A DNA stretch of 64,000 bases from Semisulcospira habei. Taxonomy: Eukaryota > Mollusca > Gastropoda > Semisulcospiridae. How positions within the stretch are numbered: the first letter of the stretch is position 1; every line of letters begins with the position of its first letter. The position numbers and the translations under genes are program-made. The notes under the pieces were generated by a model that had not been told where the DNA came from, searched no databases, and saw nothing but the letters and a program-made list of their open reading frames with translations. Shown here piece after piece: positions 1 to 13,100 of this stretch. The DNA lies in contig BTPG01000004.1 of assembly GCA_036245525.1 (NCBI GenBank), forward strand, positions 45,228,482-45,292,481, written 5' to 3'.

Positions 1-310
1 CATCAGCCTCTGCAGCCACAGGGGTTCATGAAAATATATGCGTTTTGCTCACAGAGAGCTGACTAATTGATATCCACAGTTTGAGGTAAATTGTCAGGTG
101 TTGACAGTACAACTGCTACAAGGACGCATGCCACAATGATCCGGATGATACAGCGAAAAGGCCCCTTTTAGCCCATACTGTAAAAGGGTGCGACCTACTG
201 TGTTTGACCTGATTCTGACTTAGGAATAACTCCTGTTCTATAGCATTGTCTGCTCTCTCAGCCCTTTGCTGTAGTGATTTACTTCTCAGCAACATCTTTG
301 ATATCACACT
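1..310. repeat. Diverged interspersed repeat, pairs with 44955-45250
   Basis: The segment shares order and sequence with 44955-45250: CTGCAG...GGGGTTCATGA, GACATCCACA-like text, CAACTGCTACAAGGACG against CGACTGCTGCCAGGACG, then GACCTGATTCTGA. The left part also resembles the hairpin arm of MITE-E. It is probably a longer relative of that family. 311-540 holds only AT-rich and C-rich low-complexity sequence. Confidence 0.5.
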
Positions 311-544
311 TGTGTGCAAAAATCATTTATTCAGCCAAGATAATATGTCTTAATCTTAGTATTATGTCTTACAGATTTAGCATATTAATATCAGGTACAA
401 ATGGGATATTAAAATGTCCTGATATTAATTAATGTTTATTAAATGACTTTTATTTGATTGCACCCACCCGCCCACCCACCCCCCCACCCCCCCACCCCCC
501 AATCACAAATGTAATTGCCCTTTAAGGGATAAATAAAGTTATTT

Positions 545-735
545 GAATTGAATTGAGATACACTACAAGAAGAGCTGGAGCTACCATAACAGTTCAAGGG
601 TGGTGCCTGAACAGCTTGCTGCCTGCAGGCGGCAAGCTGTTCAGTCACCACCCTTGAACTGTCCTGGTTGACTTATTTCTGAACTGTAATGTAGACTTCT
701 GAAGACCACTCCCACATTTGAAATGTTGACCCATG
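545..735. repeat. MITE-A, degenerate copy
   Basis: The hairpin core (about 584-668) reads AGTTCAAGGGTGGTGCCTGA on one arm and its complement on the other, around a CTGCAG centre. The downstream part (ACTGTAATGTAGACTTCTG, CTCCCACATTTGAAATG) matches the right half of other A copies. It ends about 45 bp before RyR exon 1. Confidence 0.7.
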
Positions 736-779
736 AGGTCAATGTTTGTAACGTGTTCCTTTTTATTCCTGTTGCCTAG

Positions 780-980
780 CATGCTGGAGCCAGTGATGCT
801 GATTTACCGTTTCCTGAAGGACGGAGTGGCATCCCTGTTCTCCCTGTTCACGTGGAGCAACATCAAGAAGTGCTACAACGTGTACCGCTCCATGACCTAC
901 CCACAGTTGCTGCTGACGCTCATCAAGCTCTTCTTCCGACTTCTGCTGTTCATGGTCGTTGTCTTCTTCCGCGTCATCTG
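780..980 (+). CDS. RyR: RyR exon 1 (window numbering): membrane helix upstream of S1
   Basis: The acceptor is TTGCCTAG ending at 779 and the donor is GTGAGT at 981. The exon holds 66 whole codons, starting after one carried-in base and ending with TG of a split Trp codon. The peptide begins [15 protein letters not shown] and contains a strongly hydrophobic run, [20 protein letters not shown], that fits the auxiliary helix before S1 of RyR. A degenerate MITE-A copy lies in the intron just upstream. Confidence 0.93.
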
Positions 981-3900
981 GTGAGTGTGTGTGCCATGTC
1001 TTTACAGTAGGATTTGTAGCACTGGCACTCGTGGTGAGTCCGATCATGGTCAATCACTAACAAAGAAATTCCCAGCGAAGAAAGGAACACAGGTAGAACG
1101 ATCAAGTGCAACTCAGTAAAATATGTTGTATATTTGTCCTTTCTAAGCGTGTTTCTTTCTTTCTTGGAAATTTCTTTGCATTGTACATGCTTGGCGGTCA
1201 AGTTTTCAGTCTAGATTCTGGAGGATTTTATTGGTGTAGGTGTTTTTGTTGCATGTAAAAATGATCACCATGAAACAGAAGGGGGGGTGGACAGTGAAAA
1301 TTTAGATGGTGAATCCTTTTTTTATTTATTGTTTATGTAGTAGTAGTAGTATTGTGAGGACAAAATAGGCCGTGAGGCCTTTATAAATGTCCTTTCTTTC
1401 TTTAGTTCCTTTATGGGTCTGCTATGCATGCAATTTTCCTATAAAATCATTCATCATAGGAATAAAAAATCTCTTTAAATTTTGGTAATTCGTCCAGCTG
1501 GTTTTTAAAAAAATTTATATTAGATGCTTTTTTTAGTGAAACTGGTAAGTCATTCCAAACAATGGCAACTCTGTTAGTAAAACAAAACTTCCGCAGGTTA
1601 GTGTTACAGTGCTGTACAAAAATTTTCCCTTCAGAATTTCGGGTTCTGTCACAGAATGGTGTTGCAAAAAAGTCGTTCCACTTTAGGTCGTCGATGCCAT
1701 TATAAATTTTAAAAACTTGGATTAAGTCTCCACGTATTCTACGCCCGCGTAAGGAGTGTAATCCAAAGTATCTGAGTCTGTCTGAATAAGTCATATTTCT
1801 ACATTCTTTGACCAGCTTTGTTGCTCGTCTCTGTACCCTTTCGAGTGCAGCTGATTGTCTCTTTAAACCTGGGTACCATACAGTGTTTGCATATTTTAAA
1901 TGTGGTCTGACTAGTGATTTATACAGTTTACTAAAAATGTCCTTGTCCAAATAATTACCCCACCCGGGTCTGCCCTGGGGGACTTGGGTGGGGTTAGGTA
2001 TTTTTTAGTTCCCAGGGTCACCCTGGTCAGCCCCACAGGGTGGGTTTTCCTCTCCATTCTGGGGCATGTGTTTCTGTCTACCCTTTGTCCATTCACCTGT
2101 ATTTGCCTTTTTAAAACTCTCCCTACTGTCTGCACTGCCTGTAGCTCTTGATATTGGATGTTTGTTGCTAAATGGTCTTCGCTTTATTTAGCCCCATGTG
2201 TTAGGTTTATTTAACGTATTTGACCGGCTGGTGACATACATTCAATGTTCTGTTTATTTTTTTTTTTTCACAAGCAGTGCAGGCACATCCTGAGAAAGCC
2301 TTGTTGCTGTCGGGACGTTAAGCAATGTACAATCAATTGTCCAAATAATTAAAAGCTCTCTTAACTACTCCACCCCACCCGGGTCTGCCCTGGGGGACTT
2401 GGGTGGGGTTAGGTATTTTTTAGTTCCCAGGGTCACCCTGGTCAGCCCCACAGGGTGGGGTTTTCTCTCTATTCTGGGGCATGTGTTTCTGTCTACCCGA
2501 GGTCCATTCACCTGTATTTGCCTTTTTTAAACTCTCCCTACTGTCTGCACTGCCTGTAGCTCTTGATATTGGATGTGTGTTGCTAAATGGTCTTAGCTTT
2601 ATTTAGGCCCCATGTGTTAGGTTTATTTAATGTGTTTGACCGGCTGGCGACATACATTCAATGTTCTGTTTAGTTGGTTGTTTTTTTTCACAAGCATTGC
2701 AGGCACGTCCTGAGAAAGCCTTGTTGCTGTCGGGACGTTAAGCAATGTACAATCAATCAATCAATCTTAACTACTCCAACCATTTTGTTGGCCTTATTGA
2801 TACAGTTCTGAATATGGGGGTCAAAAGATAGAACTTTGTCAAAGACCACACCTAAATCTCTTTCCTCCTCACAAGATACCACCTTGTTAATGTTGCTGTT
2901 CACTTTCATCAAGTAATCGTGTTCAGGATTGTTCCTTCCAGCATGTAAGACCTTGCATTTCTCTACATTAAAATGCAAGTCCCATGTGTCGGACCACTCT
3001 TGCAAGTGATCCAAATCATGCTGCAACACGTCTTTATTGCTCGATTCATTATAGATTTTAGCATCATCTGCGAAAATTTTGCACATGCTATTAACACAAT
3101 CTGGCAAGTCATTTATAAATATCGTAAATAATATAGGTCCTAAGATACTACCTTGAGGTATACCGCTCAGTACCTTTATTTTGTCTGATTTTGCTTGTCC
3201 AACCTTTACCACTTGTTCTCTTGCATGTAAAAAACTTCTTATCCAGTTGGAAATGTTTCCACATACACCATAGGCCTCTAGTTTCTGAAGAAGCCGTTCA
3301 TGAGGAACAGTGTCGAATGCTTTTCTAAAGTCTAAGTATATGATGTCAACCGTTTTTTTGTTGTCAAGTAAGGAGATTATATCGTCCATAACCTGTAGTA
3401 GCTGAGTAACACATGATCGTTTCCTTCTAAAACCATGTTGGCATTCAGTGTACATATTATTCACCGTGAAATGATTAACGATCTCATCTCGGACTATAGA
3501 CTCTAAAACTTTACATACTATACACGTTAAGCTTACTGGCCTGTAGTTTCCTGCATCTGACCTAGAACCTTTTTTAAAAATCGCACTTACCTCTGCGGTT
3601 CGCCAGTCTTGCGGTACAATACCTGATTCAAGGGAAAAAGTAAACAATGTGCAAAGTGGCTCTGCCAACTCATTACACAACTCTTGTAAAACTCTGGGAG
3701 GGATGCAGTCTGGACCTTGAGCCTTGGAAGGATTCAACTCCTTTAGTTTTTTCTTGACAATATCAGGAGTTATTACGATATATGTTATGGTGCACCCATT
3801 CGATTTTGAGCCTCTACCAAGCAACGGAACATTACTCAAGTTTTCTTCCACAAATACGCTTGAGAAGAATTTATTCAATGTTGCTGCCTTTTCATGATCT

Positions 3901-6900
3901 GCTACAGCAAGTGTGCCATCTTCTTTTTTAAGTGCATTTATTCCAGAGTTATATTTAGTTTGTTCCTGTACATACTTCCAAAACACTTTGGGGTTCATTT
4001 TACATTTATCTGCAATATTTCTTTCATGCAATTTTTTGTTACGCTTTATTAATTTGTTACAGTCATTTCTTAGGGTAATATATCTTTGGTAATCTCTACC
4101 TTCTTGAGTTTGAAGATATCTTTTGTATAACTTGTATTTCTTTTTAATCATTCTTAAAGTACCCTTATTCATCCAAGATGGTGTGGTTCTTTTATGTGAT
4201 TTGCTCTTCACTTTTGGGATGTGCAACTCCATACCTTTCAGAATCGAAGACTTAATTAATGCCCAGAATTTTTCCACTCCGCAATTTTCAGGTTTAGTAG
4301 TTGTAAAGTCAATATTTGCCATATATGCTCTCAGACTATCATAGTCTCCCTTTCCAAGGTTAATTGAGTGTTTAATACTCTGCGTCACCTTAACCTTAGG
4401 TACATACAGCTGGAAGAGCAAAACATCATGGTCACTCTTGCCAATGGGATCCAAGTGTTGAATATCTGACGTTAGCAACTCGTCATTTACTAAGATTAGG
4501 TCATCTAATGTCGACCTTTGACCTTGCCTATGTCTTGTTGGGTTTTTCACCATTTGAATCAGGAAGGCGTCTCTTATGCACTCAGCAATTTGATTATTTT
4601 TTTCCCCTGTCCAGGAGCCATCCCATCCTGCACAAGGGAAATTAAAATCTCCAAAAATGCAAATTTTGTCATATGCTTGTATCTCCTCGGATTGTAAAAG
4701 TTGTAATAGTAAATCTGTGTTTTCAGTTGTGGAGTTGGGGCTTCTATACACACAACCAACAAGAATCTTTTCACCAGAAGCACTCACAAAATAGTACCAT
4801 AAGCTCTCTTCAAACTTACTAGTGTTCAGTGTTTCACATTCTTGAGCATTTAGCTTTTTGTTAAAATAAAGGGCAACTCCTCTTTTAGGGTTTGTGTTAA
4901 GAAACATATCATAATTCGGTAATGAGTATTCTGAATTAAATGGAGTATAGATCTGGTTTTTAGCTTTTATTTCGGTAAGACCAATGATGTCAGGCTTTAT
5001 ATCATCAATCCTTTTTAAAAGTTCACTCTTTTTATTTAGCAGGTAATCGATATTACTATAGATGACGGTGCAAAAATTGGAATCACTTGAAGACAAAAGA
5101 CAAGACGATGAACAAGAAGAAGGATGACAAGACAAAGAGGAATCTGAAGTTACTGAAGATGAATGTCTAGTATCATTTTCAGTATATGTACACTTATTTA
5201 CAGATGAAGATTTTTTGTGTGGGCTGTCATACTGTCAATTGTCTGCCCCTGCTTGCGTGGCAGAAGCATCCTGTTGTGCTGCATTAGCGCCAACAGGTCT
5301 GGTTTTTCTGGTGACAATCTTCAGTGCTCTGTAGTCTATCATCAAATTTTCCTCCCCTCCCTGCACCCTCTCTCTCATCTCCTCCCTTAGTTTCTTAATT
5401 TTTTCTCTTTCCTTAGGGGTACTGTCATTGTTGATGTAAATGCGCATGTTTGGGGGTTTGTTTTTATTCAGATCAAAAATCCCCTTCAACACCTTTTTCT
5501 TGGTTTCCTCAGTCTTCACCACCAGTCTCAACAGTCTTGGTCTGACATTTTGTCCTATTTTAAAGGTCCCCAACCTGACTGGGCTATCTATCTCACCTGC
5601 ATCCACATCTGGCATCTTTCTCGCCAGCTCGCGTACTCTATTTCTGTCATCTCTCATCTTTTCCTCTGCTGTCTCCCTATCACTCTCACTCAGATTTGCC
5701 ACAATTATGTTCAACTTCCTCTTTCCTCTCTCTTCAGCTTCCTGCATATATTCCTGAACTTTTTGTTCAATGGTCTCATCAATCCTTTTGTCAATGTTTT
5801 CTTTCTTATGCACACTTTCCAAATATTCCAGTCGGTCAGTCATAGTTCTTAGCAGCTGGAAGATGCCATCCAGCTTGGCCTCAATTTGAGATTTGACAAT
5901 TATCTCTTTGTCCCCACAAGGTTCACAAGTCCACTGCAGTAGCTTTGAACCCCTGCAAGCATTGAACTGTGCTGTGGTCAGACCACAGCACGACTTGTGG
6001 CAGAATTCTTTGCACAAAAAGCACTTATTTAGATTGTCATTTTTTTATCTTCAACTTCTCGTCTGTGTTTGTTATTTGCTTTTGTTTTTCAGGCATTGAA
6101 TTTATGTGTGAAAATATCTAGAATGGGAGGTAATTCTTCCAGCATGATATAACTCTGTTGTTGGTCTATCAGAATTGATGAGGGATGGAAGATGTCAGTT
6201 TTGTATGACTTCTAGAGGGAAATCCAAAATAACACCCAGAATTTGAGGAAAATATGAGACCAGTTTGGTTGTCAGGAGAGGTAGATTCTGGTGAGTCCCT
6301 GCACCACCCTTTAGCTGTCATGGTCAAGCAGTCACCTGAACTGCAATCTACCCAGTCTTTAGCCCCTTCCCAGGAAGTGGATGCAGATTGTGTTTTGGAA
6401 GTCATGAATTTAACGCCAAAGATCCTCAGCCATCAAAGCAACGTGTTTTCAGCACGAGGCATAGATTCTCATGAGCCCCCACAACTGCGGGGGCTCATGA
6501 GGATCTATGCCTCTTGCTGAAAACACTTTGTATCCATATTCCTTGGATGGCTGGTTGGTGCTCTTTGGCGTTAAATTAATGATTTCAGAAACACAATGTT
6601 TCTCGGCAGTGAAGGGGTTAAATGTGAACGCCCCAAGTAGGGAAATTTCAAAAGGGGGTGGGAGGCTGGTTCGCAAACTTTGTCACAAGTAGCCTGTACA
6701 AAAAGAAAAACCAGCTGTTTCTGTGCACGCAGGACGCTGCTGAAGTTCTTCGTGAACATGATGATGGGCGAGAAGGGTCCAGAAGAGCCCAAGCCGGGCG
6801 AGAAGACGGTGAAGGGTCAGATCGCTCTACCCATGGGTCCCATCGCCTTGGCCCAGATGCAAGCGCAGTCACAAGCGCAAGCCCAGGCGGGCATGGCAGT

Positions 6901-7114
6901 GAACGGAGCCGCCATTGTGCCACCCACAGAACTAGAGATGGGGCCACCAGTGGTCGGGTCCAAGCCGCCCGCAGACACGCAGGACACCAGCAAGTGAGTA
7001 GTTGATCACCATCCTGAATACACATTTGCTATGTACATTGCTTCCATTATAACGGAATTCTCTTTTGACAAAAAAAAAAAAAAAAGGTGGGTCCTCAGCG
7101 TTTTGTTATGTCTT

Positions 7115-7145
<31 letters not shown>

Positions 7146-10100
7146 AATAGTTCAATGTAGTAGATTGTTTGAGTTGTTGGCACTGGCAGTGTCTCTATTG
7201 TTACAGAACAAGAGAGGCCGCCCCAGCTCAGAATGGACAGGCAGGAACCAGCCAGGAACAACCCAGCACATCCACGGCAACTGTGAACGGCAAACCCACA
7301 ACTGCCGCGCGCCAGGGTAGCGAGGCGAGTCCTACAGTTTCAGTGATTTATCAGCTATAACCCCTTCACTGCCGAGAAAATGTAACACCACCCAACTGCA
7401 AGAGATGTAGATCTTCGTCAGTTGCAGGGGCTCATGAAGATCTATTCCTCTTGCTGACACCACTTCATATCCATGTTCCTATGACGCTGAATTAATCATT
7501 TTGAAAACACGGTGTGCTTGCACTGGCAGTGAAGGGGTCAACAGTAAGGACTTTGTTTGCTAAATACAACAACTATGGCATCAGCTATGGCAGATCAAGC
7601 CATCAAGATATTATAGGATAGTGCCATATGATCTTGGCCTTGTGCCATTATGGCGCTATCCTTGAACTGCTTTGCTTAGTTAACCTGTGGCTGCCAGTAG
7701 TGCTTTTTGTGGTGGTGATTCCTGCAGGGATCATTGTAACAAAATGTTCTACTGACAGCCGAAGACTTAATCCTCTCCCACTATTAGCAGTGAACATGAA
7801 TGTTTTCAGTGGAGCGTGTGTGTGTGTGTGTGCACAAGCATGTGTGTGCCCATGTATACACACACGCATGCACGCACACACATATACACACACACACACA
7901 GAAGAGATAGTACATTGTATGCTGCAATCTTTAGACTTTAGAACAAATGCAGATAATGATAATTTCACACTGTTTTAGTTGTTGGATGAGGTCTTCCTGC
8001 CAGAAACACAGCCAGCGACAACCACCCAACCACCAGCGCCCAAAACACAGCAGCCAACTCCATACAGTTTTGAGCAAGGGTGAGTTTTGTCTGTTTTGCA
8101 GATAAATGAAGAGGTGGCATTAATTATCTTTGTGTCGTCGTGAAGTTGGCGAAGTCTGTCAATGGGGTGAGGGGGGGGGGGTGGGTTGGGGGGGGGGGGG
8201 GGGGAGCAGGGTAATGGTCAGCATGCAAAATACAGCTCCAAGCCAAGCTAAAATCACAGATCTTTGGGGTTAGAGGCATTCATTGTCATGAAATCCCATA
8301 TATCATGTGGGTCTATGCTTCAACTCAGGTGGCTAAGCATTGACCAAAGGAGAGCGAGAGAAAAAGACGGGTTGTCAGTTTGAATCATGAGCCCAGCCCT
8401 GGTAGCTGGATGTGAGCTTGTTCTATAGCATGTCCAATGAAAGGTCCTAAATCACCATGGCACAGTTATGTACAGTTGCATTGTGCCTGAACTGATCAGA
8501 GTTCAGGTTGTACTCCATAGGCAGCAGCTGTCCCTGTCTCCATGACCTGCCCCCTGAGGGCTGTCCGTTATCACTCATGTGGTGTGGAGGTTAATCCATT
8601 TAGCCCCAATGCCCTGCAGCAGGAGATGGATTGATCATGATAATTCAAGGGTAGTGCCAGGTGAGCTTGGCGCCAAGCTCATCTGGCACTACCCTTGTAT
8701 TATCATGATCGATCCATTTCCTACAACTGGTAGCCATGGGGTTATGTGAGTTAACCCCCCACCCCCACCCCCCAGTTAAACCCCCAATTAGCACCTTCTC
8801 GGCCAGTTGATGCAGATTGTTTGGAAAATCTTTGGTAACCCATTTAGGCCCGAGTCCCTACAGCAGGAGATTGATTGACCATGTTAATTCAAGGGTAGTG
8901 CCAGATTAGCTTGGTGCCTTCAGGCGCCAAACTAATCTGGCTCTACCCTTGAATTATCATGGTCAATCCACCTCCTGCAACTGATACATAGTCGTTAAAT
9001 AACACTTCCCAAATTTGAGAAATGAACCCATGGGGCTAAAGCAGGTATCTTGACCCCAAATAGCCCCACAGCCATCTAAAGAACACAGGTACGAAGTTTC
9101 AGTAAGAGATTGCGGGGCTCTTGCAGCATTGTGCATTACAATTACATTGGTCATTTGGTGTGATCAATGTGTGTTGCCAGGCCCATGCAAGAGACGGCTG
9201 AGCCCACTACCAGCGCCAGCCTGGAGGATGAGGCTCCTGTTGATGCACAGGGCTTCGATTATGGCAAATATGTTCTGGTGAGATATTACCCTCATGACAT
9301 GTGTTACTGTTCTTCATGAACATGCTCCATTGTTGTTTGTTTTTGTTTTGTTTTGTTTTGTTTTTATTTTTAAAAAAACAACAACTTTTTTTTAACTGTT
9401 TCAAACAGCTTCAACTTTTAAAAAAAGTTACTTCATGGCACACCTCTTATAAATTTGCATTATTGATTCCCATTCGTGGCATGTTTGTTTTGCTTATTAT
9501 AGCAATTTTACTGATACATTCAAAGTTTTGTTTAACTCCTACTACCACAGCTTCACTACAGCAAGATATGGATCGACCGTGATAGTTCAAGGGTGATGCC
9601 AGAATAGCTTGGCGCCTATAGGCGCCAAGCTATTCTGGCATCACCCTTGAACTATCATGGTCGATCTGTGTCTTGCACTGCAATGCAGTCTTCAGAGGAC
9701 AACTCCCAAAATTTGGGGATTTCAGTCTTGGGGCACCCTGAGAGAAACTGGAGTTAGAGAAGAGTTCAAACTGGTGCTGTCCAACCGGTTTTAAGCACTA
9801 CAGGAGCTAGTAAATGAAGAGGAGGCGGTCACCACAGAGCAGCAGTGGAAGGCAGTTAGAGAGGCGCTGAACTCAACCTGCAAAGACACTGTAGGGTTCA
9901 GGAAACACCATCACAAGGACTGGCTGTCGGCACAGACCTTGAAGAAGATAGAAGTGAGGAAGCAGAAGAAAGCAGTCGTCAACAACAGTCGCACGAGAGC
10001 AGCCAAAGTAAGAGCACAGGAGGAATACTCGGAAGCCAACCACGAGGTGAAGAGGAGTATCAGGGCAGACAAGAGGGCCTACACAGACAGCCTGGCAGCA

Positions 10101-13100
10101 GAGGCAGAAAAGGCAGCAGGCAGCGGCAACATGAAACAGCTCTACGACATTACCAGAAGATTGTCGGGTAAGTATGGCCATACAGAAAGACCAGTAAAAG
10201 ACCAAGAAGGCAAGCCTATTGCAGACAGAGCAGACCAACTCGACAGATGGGCCGAGTATTTTGAAGAGTTACTGAACAGACCTAGCCCACCCGACCCCCC
10301 TGACATCCAGCCGGCAGAGACTGACCTACCCATCAGCTGTGACAGACCCAGCCGGGAAGAGATCAGAAGAGCAGTGGCATTTTTGAAGAATGGCAAAGCA
10401 GCAGGGCCAGATGGCATCCCAGCGGAGTCTCTGAAAGCAGACCTAGAGACAACAGTGGAGATGATGTACCCACTGTTTGGAAAGATCTGGGAAGAGGAGG
10501 TGATGCTAGCTGACTGGAAGGAGGGGTACCTAATCAAGCTTCCCAAGAAAGGCGACCTCAGCAAGTGTTCCAACTACAGAGGAATCACCTTGCTGTCAGT
10601 ACCAGGAAAGGTCTTCAACAGGATCATCCTAGAGAGAATGAAGAGCTCCGTTGACCCCCAGCTGAGAGACCAGCAAGCAGGATTCAGGAAGAACCGATCA
10701 TGTACAGACCAGATCGCCACTCTCCGCATCATCGTGGAACAGTCTCTGGAGTGGAACTCCCCGCTGTACGTCAACTTTGTGGATTATGAGAAAGCATTTG
10801 ACAGCGTGGACCGAGAGACTCTGTGGAAACTCCTACGACACTACGGTGTACCCACAAAGCTCGTCCGCCTGATCAAGAGCAGCTATGATGGCATGACATG
10901 TCGCGTGATCCACGAAGGGCAGTTCACCAGGGAGCTCCAGGTCAGAACTGGTGTCAGGCAGGGGTGTCTGCTGTCTCCGTTCCTCTTCCTACTGGCCATA
11001 GACTGGGTCATGAAGATGACCACAGAGCACAGACGAAGTGGAATACAGTGGACACTGTGGACACAGCTTGACGACCTCGATTTTGCAGACGACTTGGCAT
11101 TACTGTCCCACACTCATCAACAAATGCAGGACAAGACCACGAGGCTTGCTGACATCTCGTCCCAAGTGGGCCTCACCATTCACAAACAGAAAACAAAGAC
11201 AATGAGGCTGAACGCAACCAGGGAAGAACCAGTCTTGCTTGCTGGCACCCCGTTGGAGGAGGTGGAGTCATTCACCTATCTCGGGAGCATCATAGACAAA
11301 AAAGGCGGCACTGATGCAGATGTCAGAGCACGAATCGGTAAAGCCAGAGCAGCCTTTCTCCAGTTAAAAAAAGTGTGGAGTTCCAGAGAGCTGTCACAAC
11401 ACACCAAAGTCCGGATTTTCAACTCCAATGTAAAAGCAGTTCTCCTATATGGAGCAGAGACTTGGAGATTGACAAAAACCACAGTCAACAGAGTACAGAC
11501 CTTCATGAACAGTTGCCTTAGAAGAATTTTGAAAATCCACTGGCCAGAGAAGATCAGCAACGTCAGACTCTGGGAGAGAACAGAGCAGATAACAGCAGAC
11601 AATGAAATTGGGCGAAGAAGATAGGGATGGATCGGTCACAGCCTGAGAAAGCCAGCTTCCAGTATCACTAGGCAGGCATTGTCATGGAACCCCCAGGGAA
11701 AGAGGAAAAGAGGTAGGCCGAGAAACTCCTGGCGTCGAGACCTCCAAGCAGACATCAAGAGACTGGGAACCACCTGGAGTAGAATCGAAGGAGAAGCACA
11801 GGACAGGAGTTGCTGGAGGTCTCTCGTCGACGGCCTATACCCGGGTAGGGGTGACAGGCGTAAGTAAGTAAGTAAGTCTTGGGGCACAATGAGTTAACTG
11901 GATAATTTTACATATGAAAGTATAGCTCCCCCTTCACTGCCAGTGGACTCAGAATGATGTCTTTGATAGCAGTGCAAATTAACCCCTTCTCTGACAAGAA
12001 AAGTCAAACACAATCCAACTGCAAGAGGCATAGATCCTCATGAGCCCCCACAAATGCGGTGGCTCATGAGGATCTATGCCTCTTGCTAATGCCAGTTTGT
12101 ATATCCATATTTCTTAAACGGTTGTGGTTTTTGGTCATTCAGTGAACAAAGATTTCAGAAACAGAATGTATGCTTGTTGGCAGGGAAGGGGTCAAACACT
12201 GAATAATCCCAATCCGAGCAACTGGAACGTGACTAGCGCCAACAAAAGGCAAAGAACCTTATGAGCGCCCGCATCTGCAGGGGCTGAAGAGGTTGCTTGC
12301 CTCTTGCAGGTGGCTGACGTTCATATTTTCCAGCATTGAAGGGGTTTGACAAGGGGGTTATGTGTAACGTTTGTCCGATATAAGCGTTGTCGTGCAACTG
12401 TGTATTTCAGAGTCTGTTTGCGCGCAACTTCTACAACTTCAAATATCTGGCCCTGGTTCTGGCTTTCTTCATCAATGTCATCCTTCTCTTCTACAAGGTC
12501 AGTAATAAATGAAACCAAAATGGGTAACTGCCAGCACTTATACTTCAGAAAAACGTACCTAGAAGGTAAGAAAATGCACTGATACGGGAGAGTGCCATTT
12601 CATACCTACATGGTATCTGTTTTTTTTTTTCTTACAAGGTCAGTGGCATGGATACATGAAATAAAGTATTGCTAACATTTTAAAATAATTAACTTAGATC
12701 TTGAATATGAAACATTCTAGAGTGTACGAGGGAGGGGAGAGTTTGTGCAGCTTAACCCTTTTCATCCTGATACACTATTGCTTGAAAAAAGTTTCACTCT
12801 TATAGTTCAAGGGTGGTGCCAGAATAACTTGGCACCTGAGGCACCAAGCTATTTTCGCACCACCCTTGAACTTAAATGGTTGATATATCTGGTAATCTGA
12901 AATGTAGCCTTCATAGGACAATAAGCAAATTTTAAAATTCAGCCTCAGGATTAACCCTTTGCGTGTCGTTAGCGGTTTTAGTCACGATGATTCCTGCAGG
13001 AATCATCGTGACTAAAACCACTACCGACACCTAAAGGGTTAATGGGTTATAACAACCTTCTTCAGGCAATATCAGGTGAACAGTTCATCTCCTTTGAACA

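Larger units (their letters stand above)
1335..6058 (-). mobile_element. CR1-like non-LTR retrotransposon, nearly complete
   Basis: The element is antisense to RyR, in its intron between exons 1 and 2. ORF1 (5235-6026) carries a PHD-type Cys/His cluster. ORF2 (5135 to 1447) carries endonuclease and reverse transcriptase and is interrupted only by two SINE-like insertions. The 3-prime UTR on the minus strand ends near an ACT-repeat tail (about 1340-1360). An in-frame stop upstream of the ORF1 Cys cluster (near 6045) suggests slight 5-prime truncation. CR1-clade elements with PHD or esterase ORF1 are described in the literature; the clade call rests on that and on the RT motifs. Flanking 981-1334 and 6059-6358 show no other feature. 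Confidence 0.85.
9555..11895. mobile_element. MITE-A interrupted by a LINE
   Basis: The hairpin (9588-9665) has near-perfect arms GATAGTTCAAGGGTGATGCC and complement around GGCGCC. Its right half stops at GTCTTGGGGCAC (9736) and resumes at 11888 with AATGAGTTAA, because a LINE inserted there. Confidence 0.85.

Noticed and set aside
1958..2764. Simple tandem duplication
   Set aside because: Each unit has its own distinct target duplication, so two insertions explain it better.
7648..7978. ORFs across the intron before RyR exon 4
   Set aside because: Composed of MITE-B and GT/CA low-complexity sequence.
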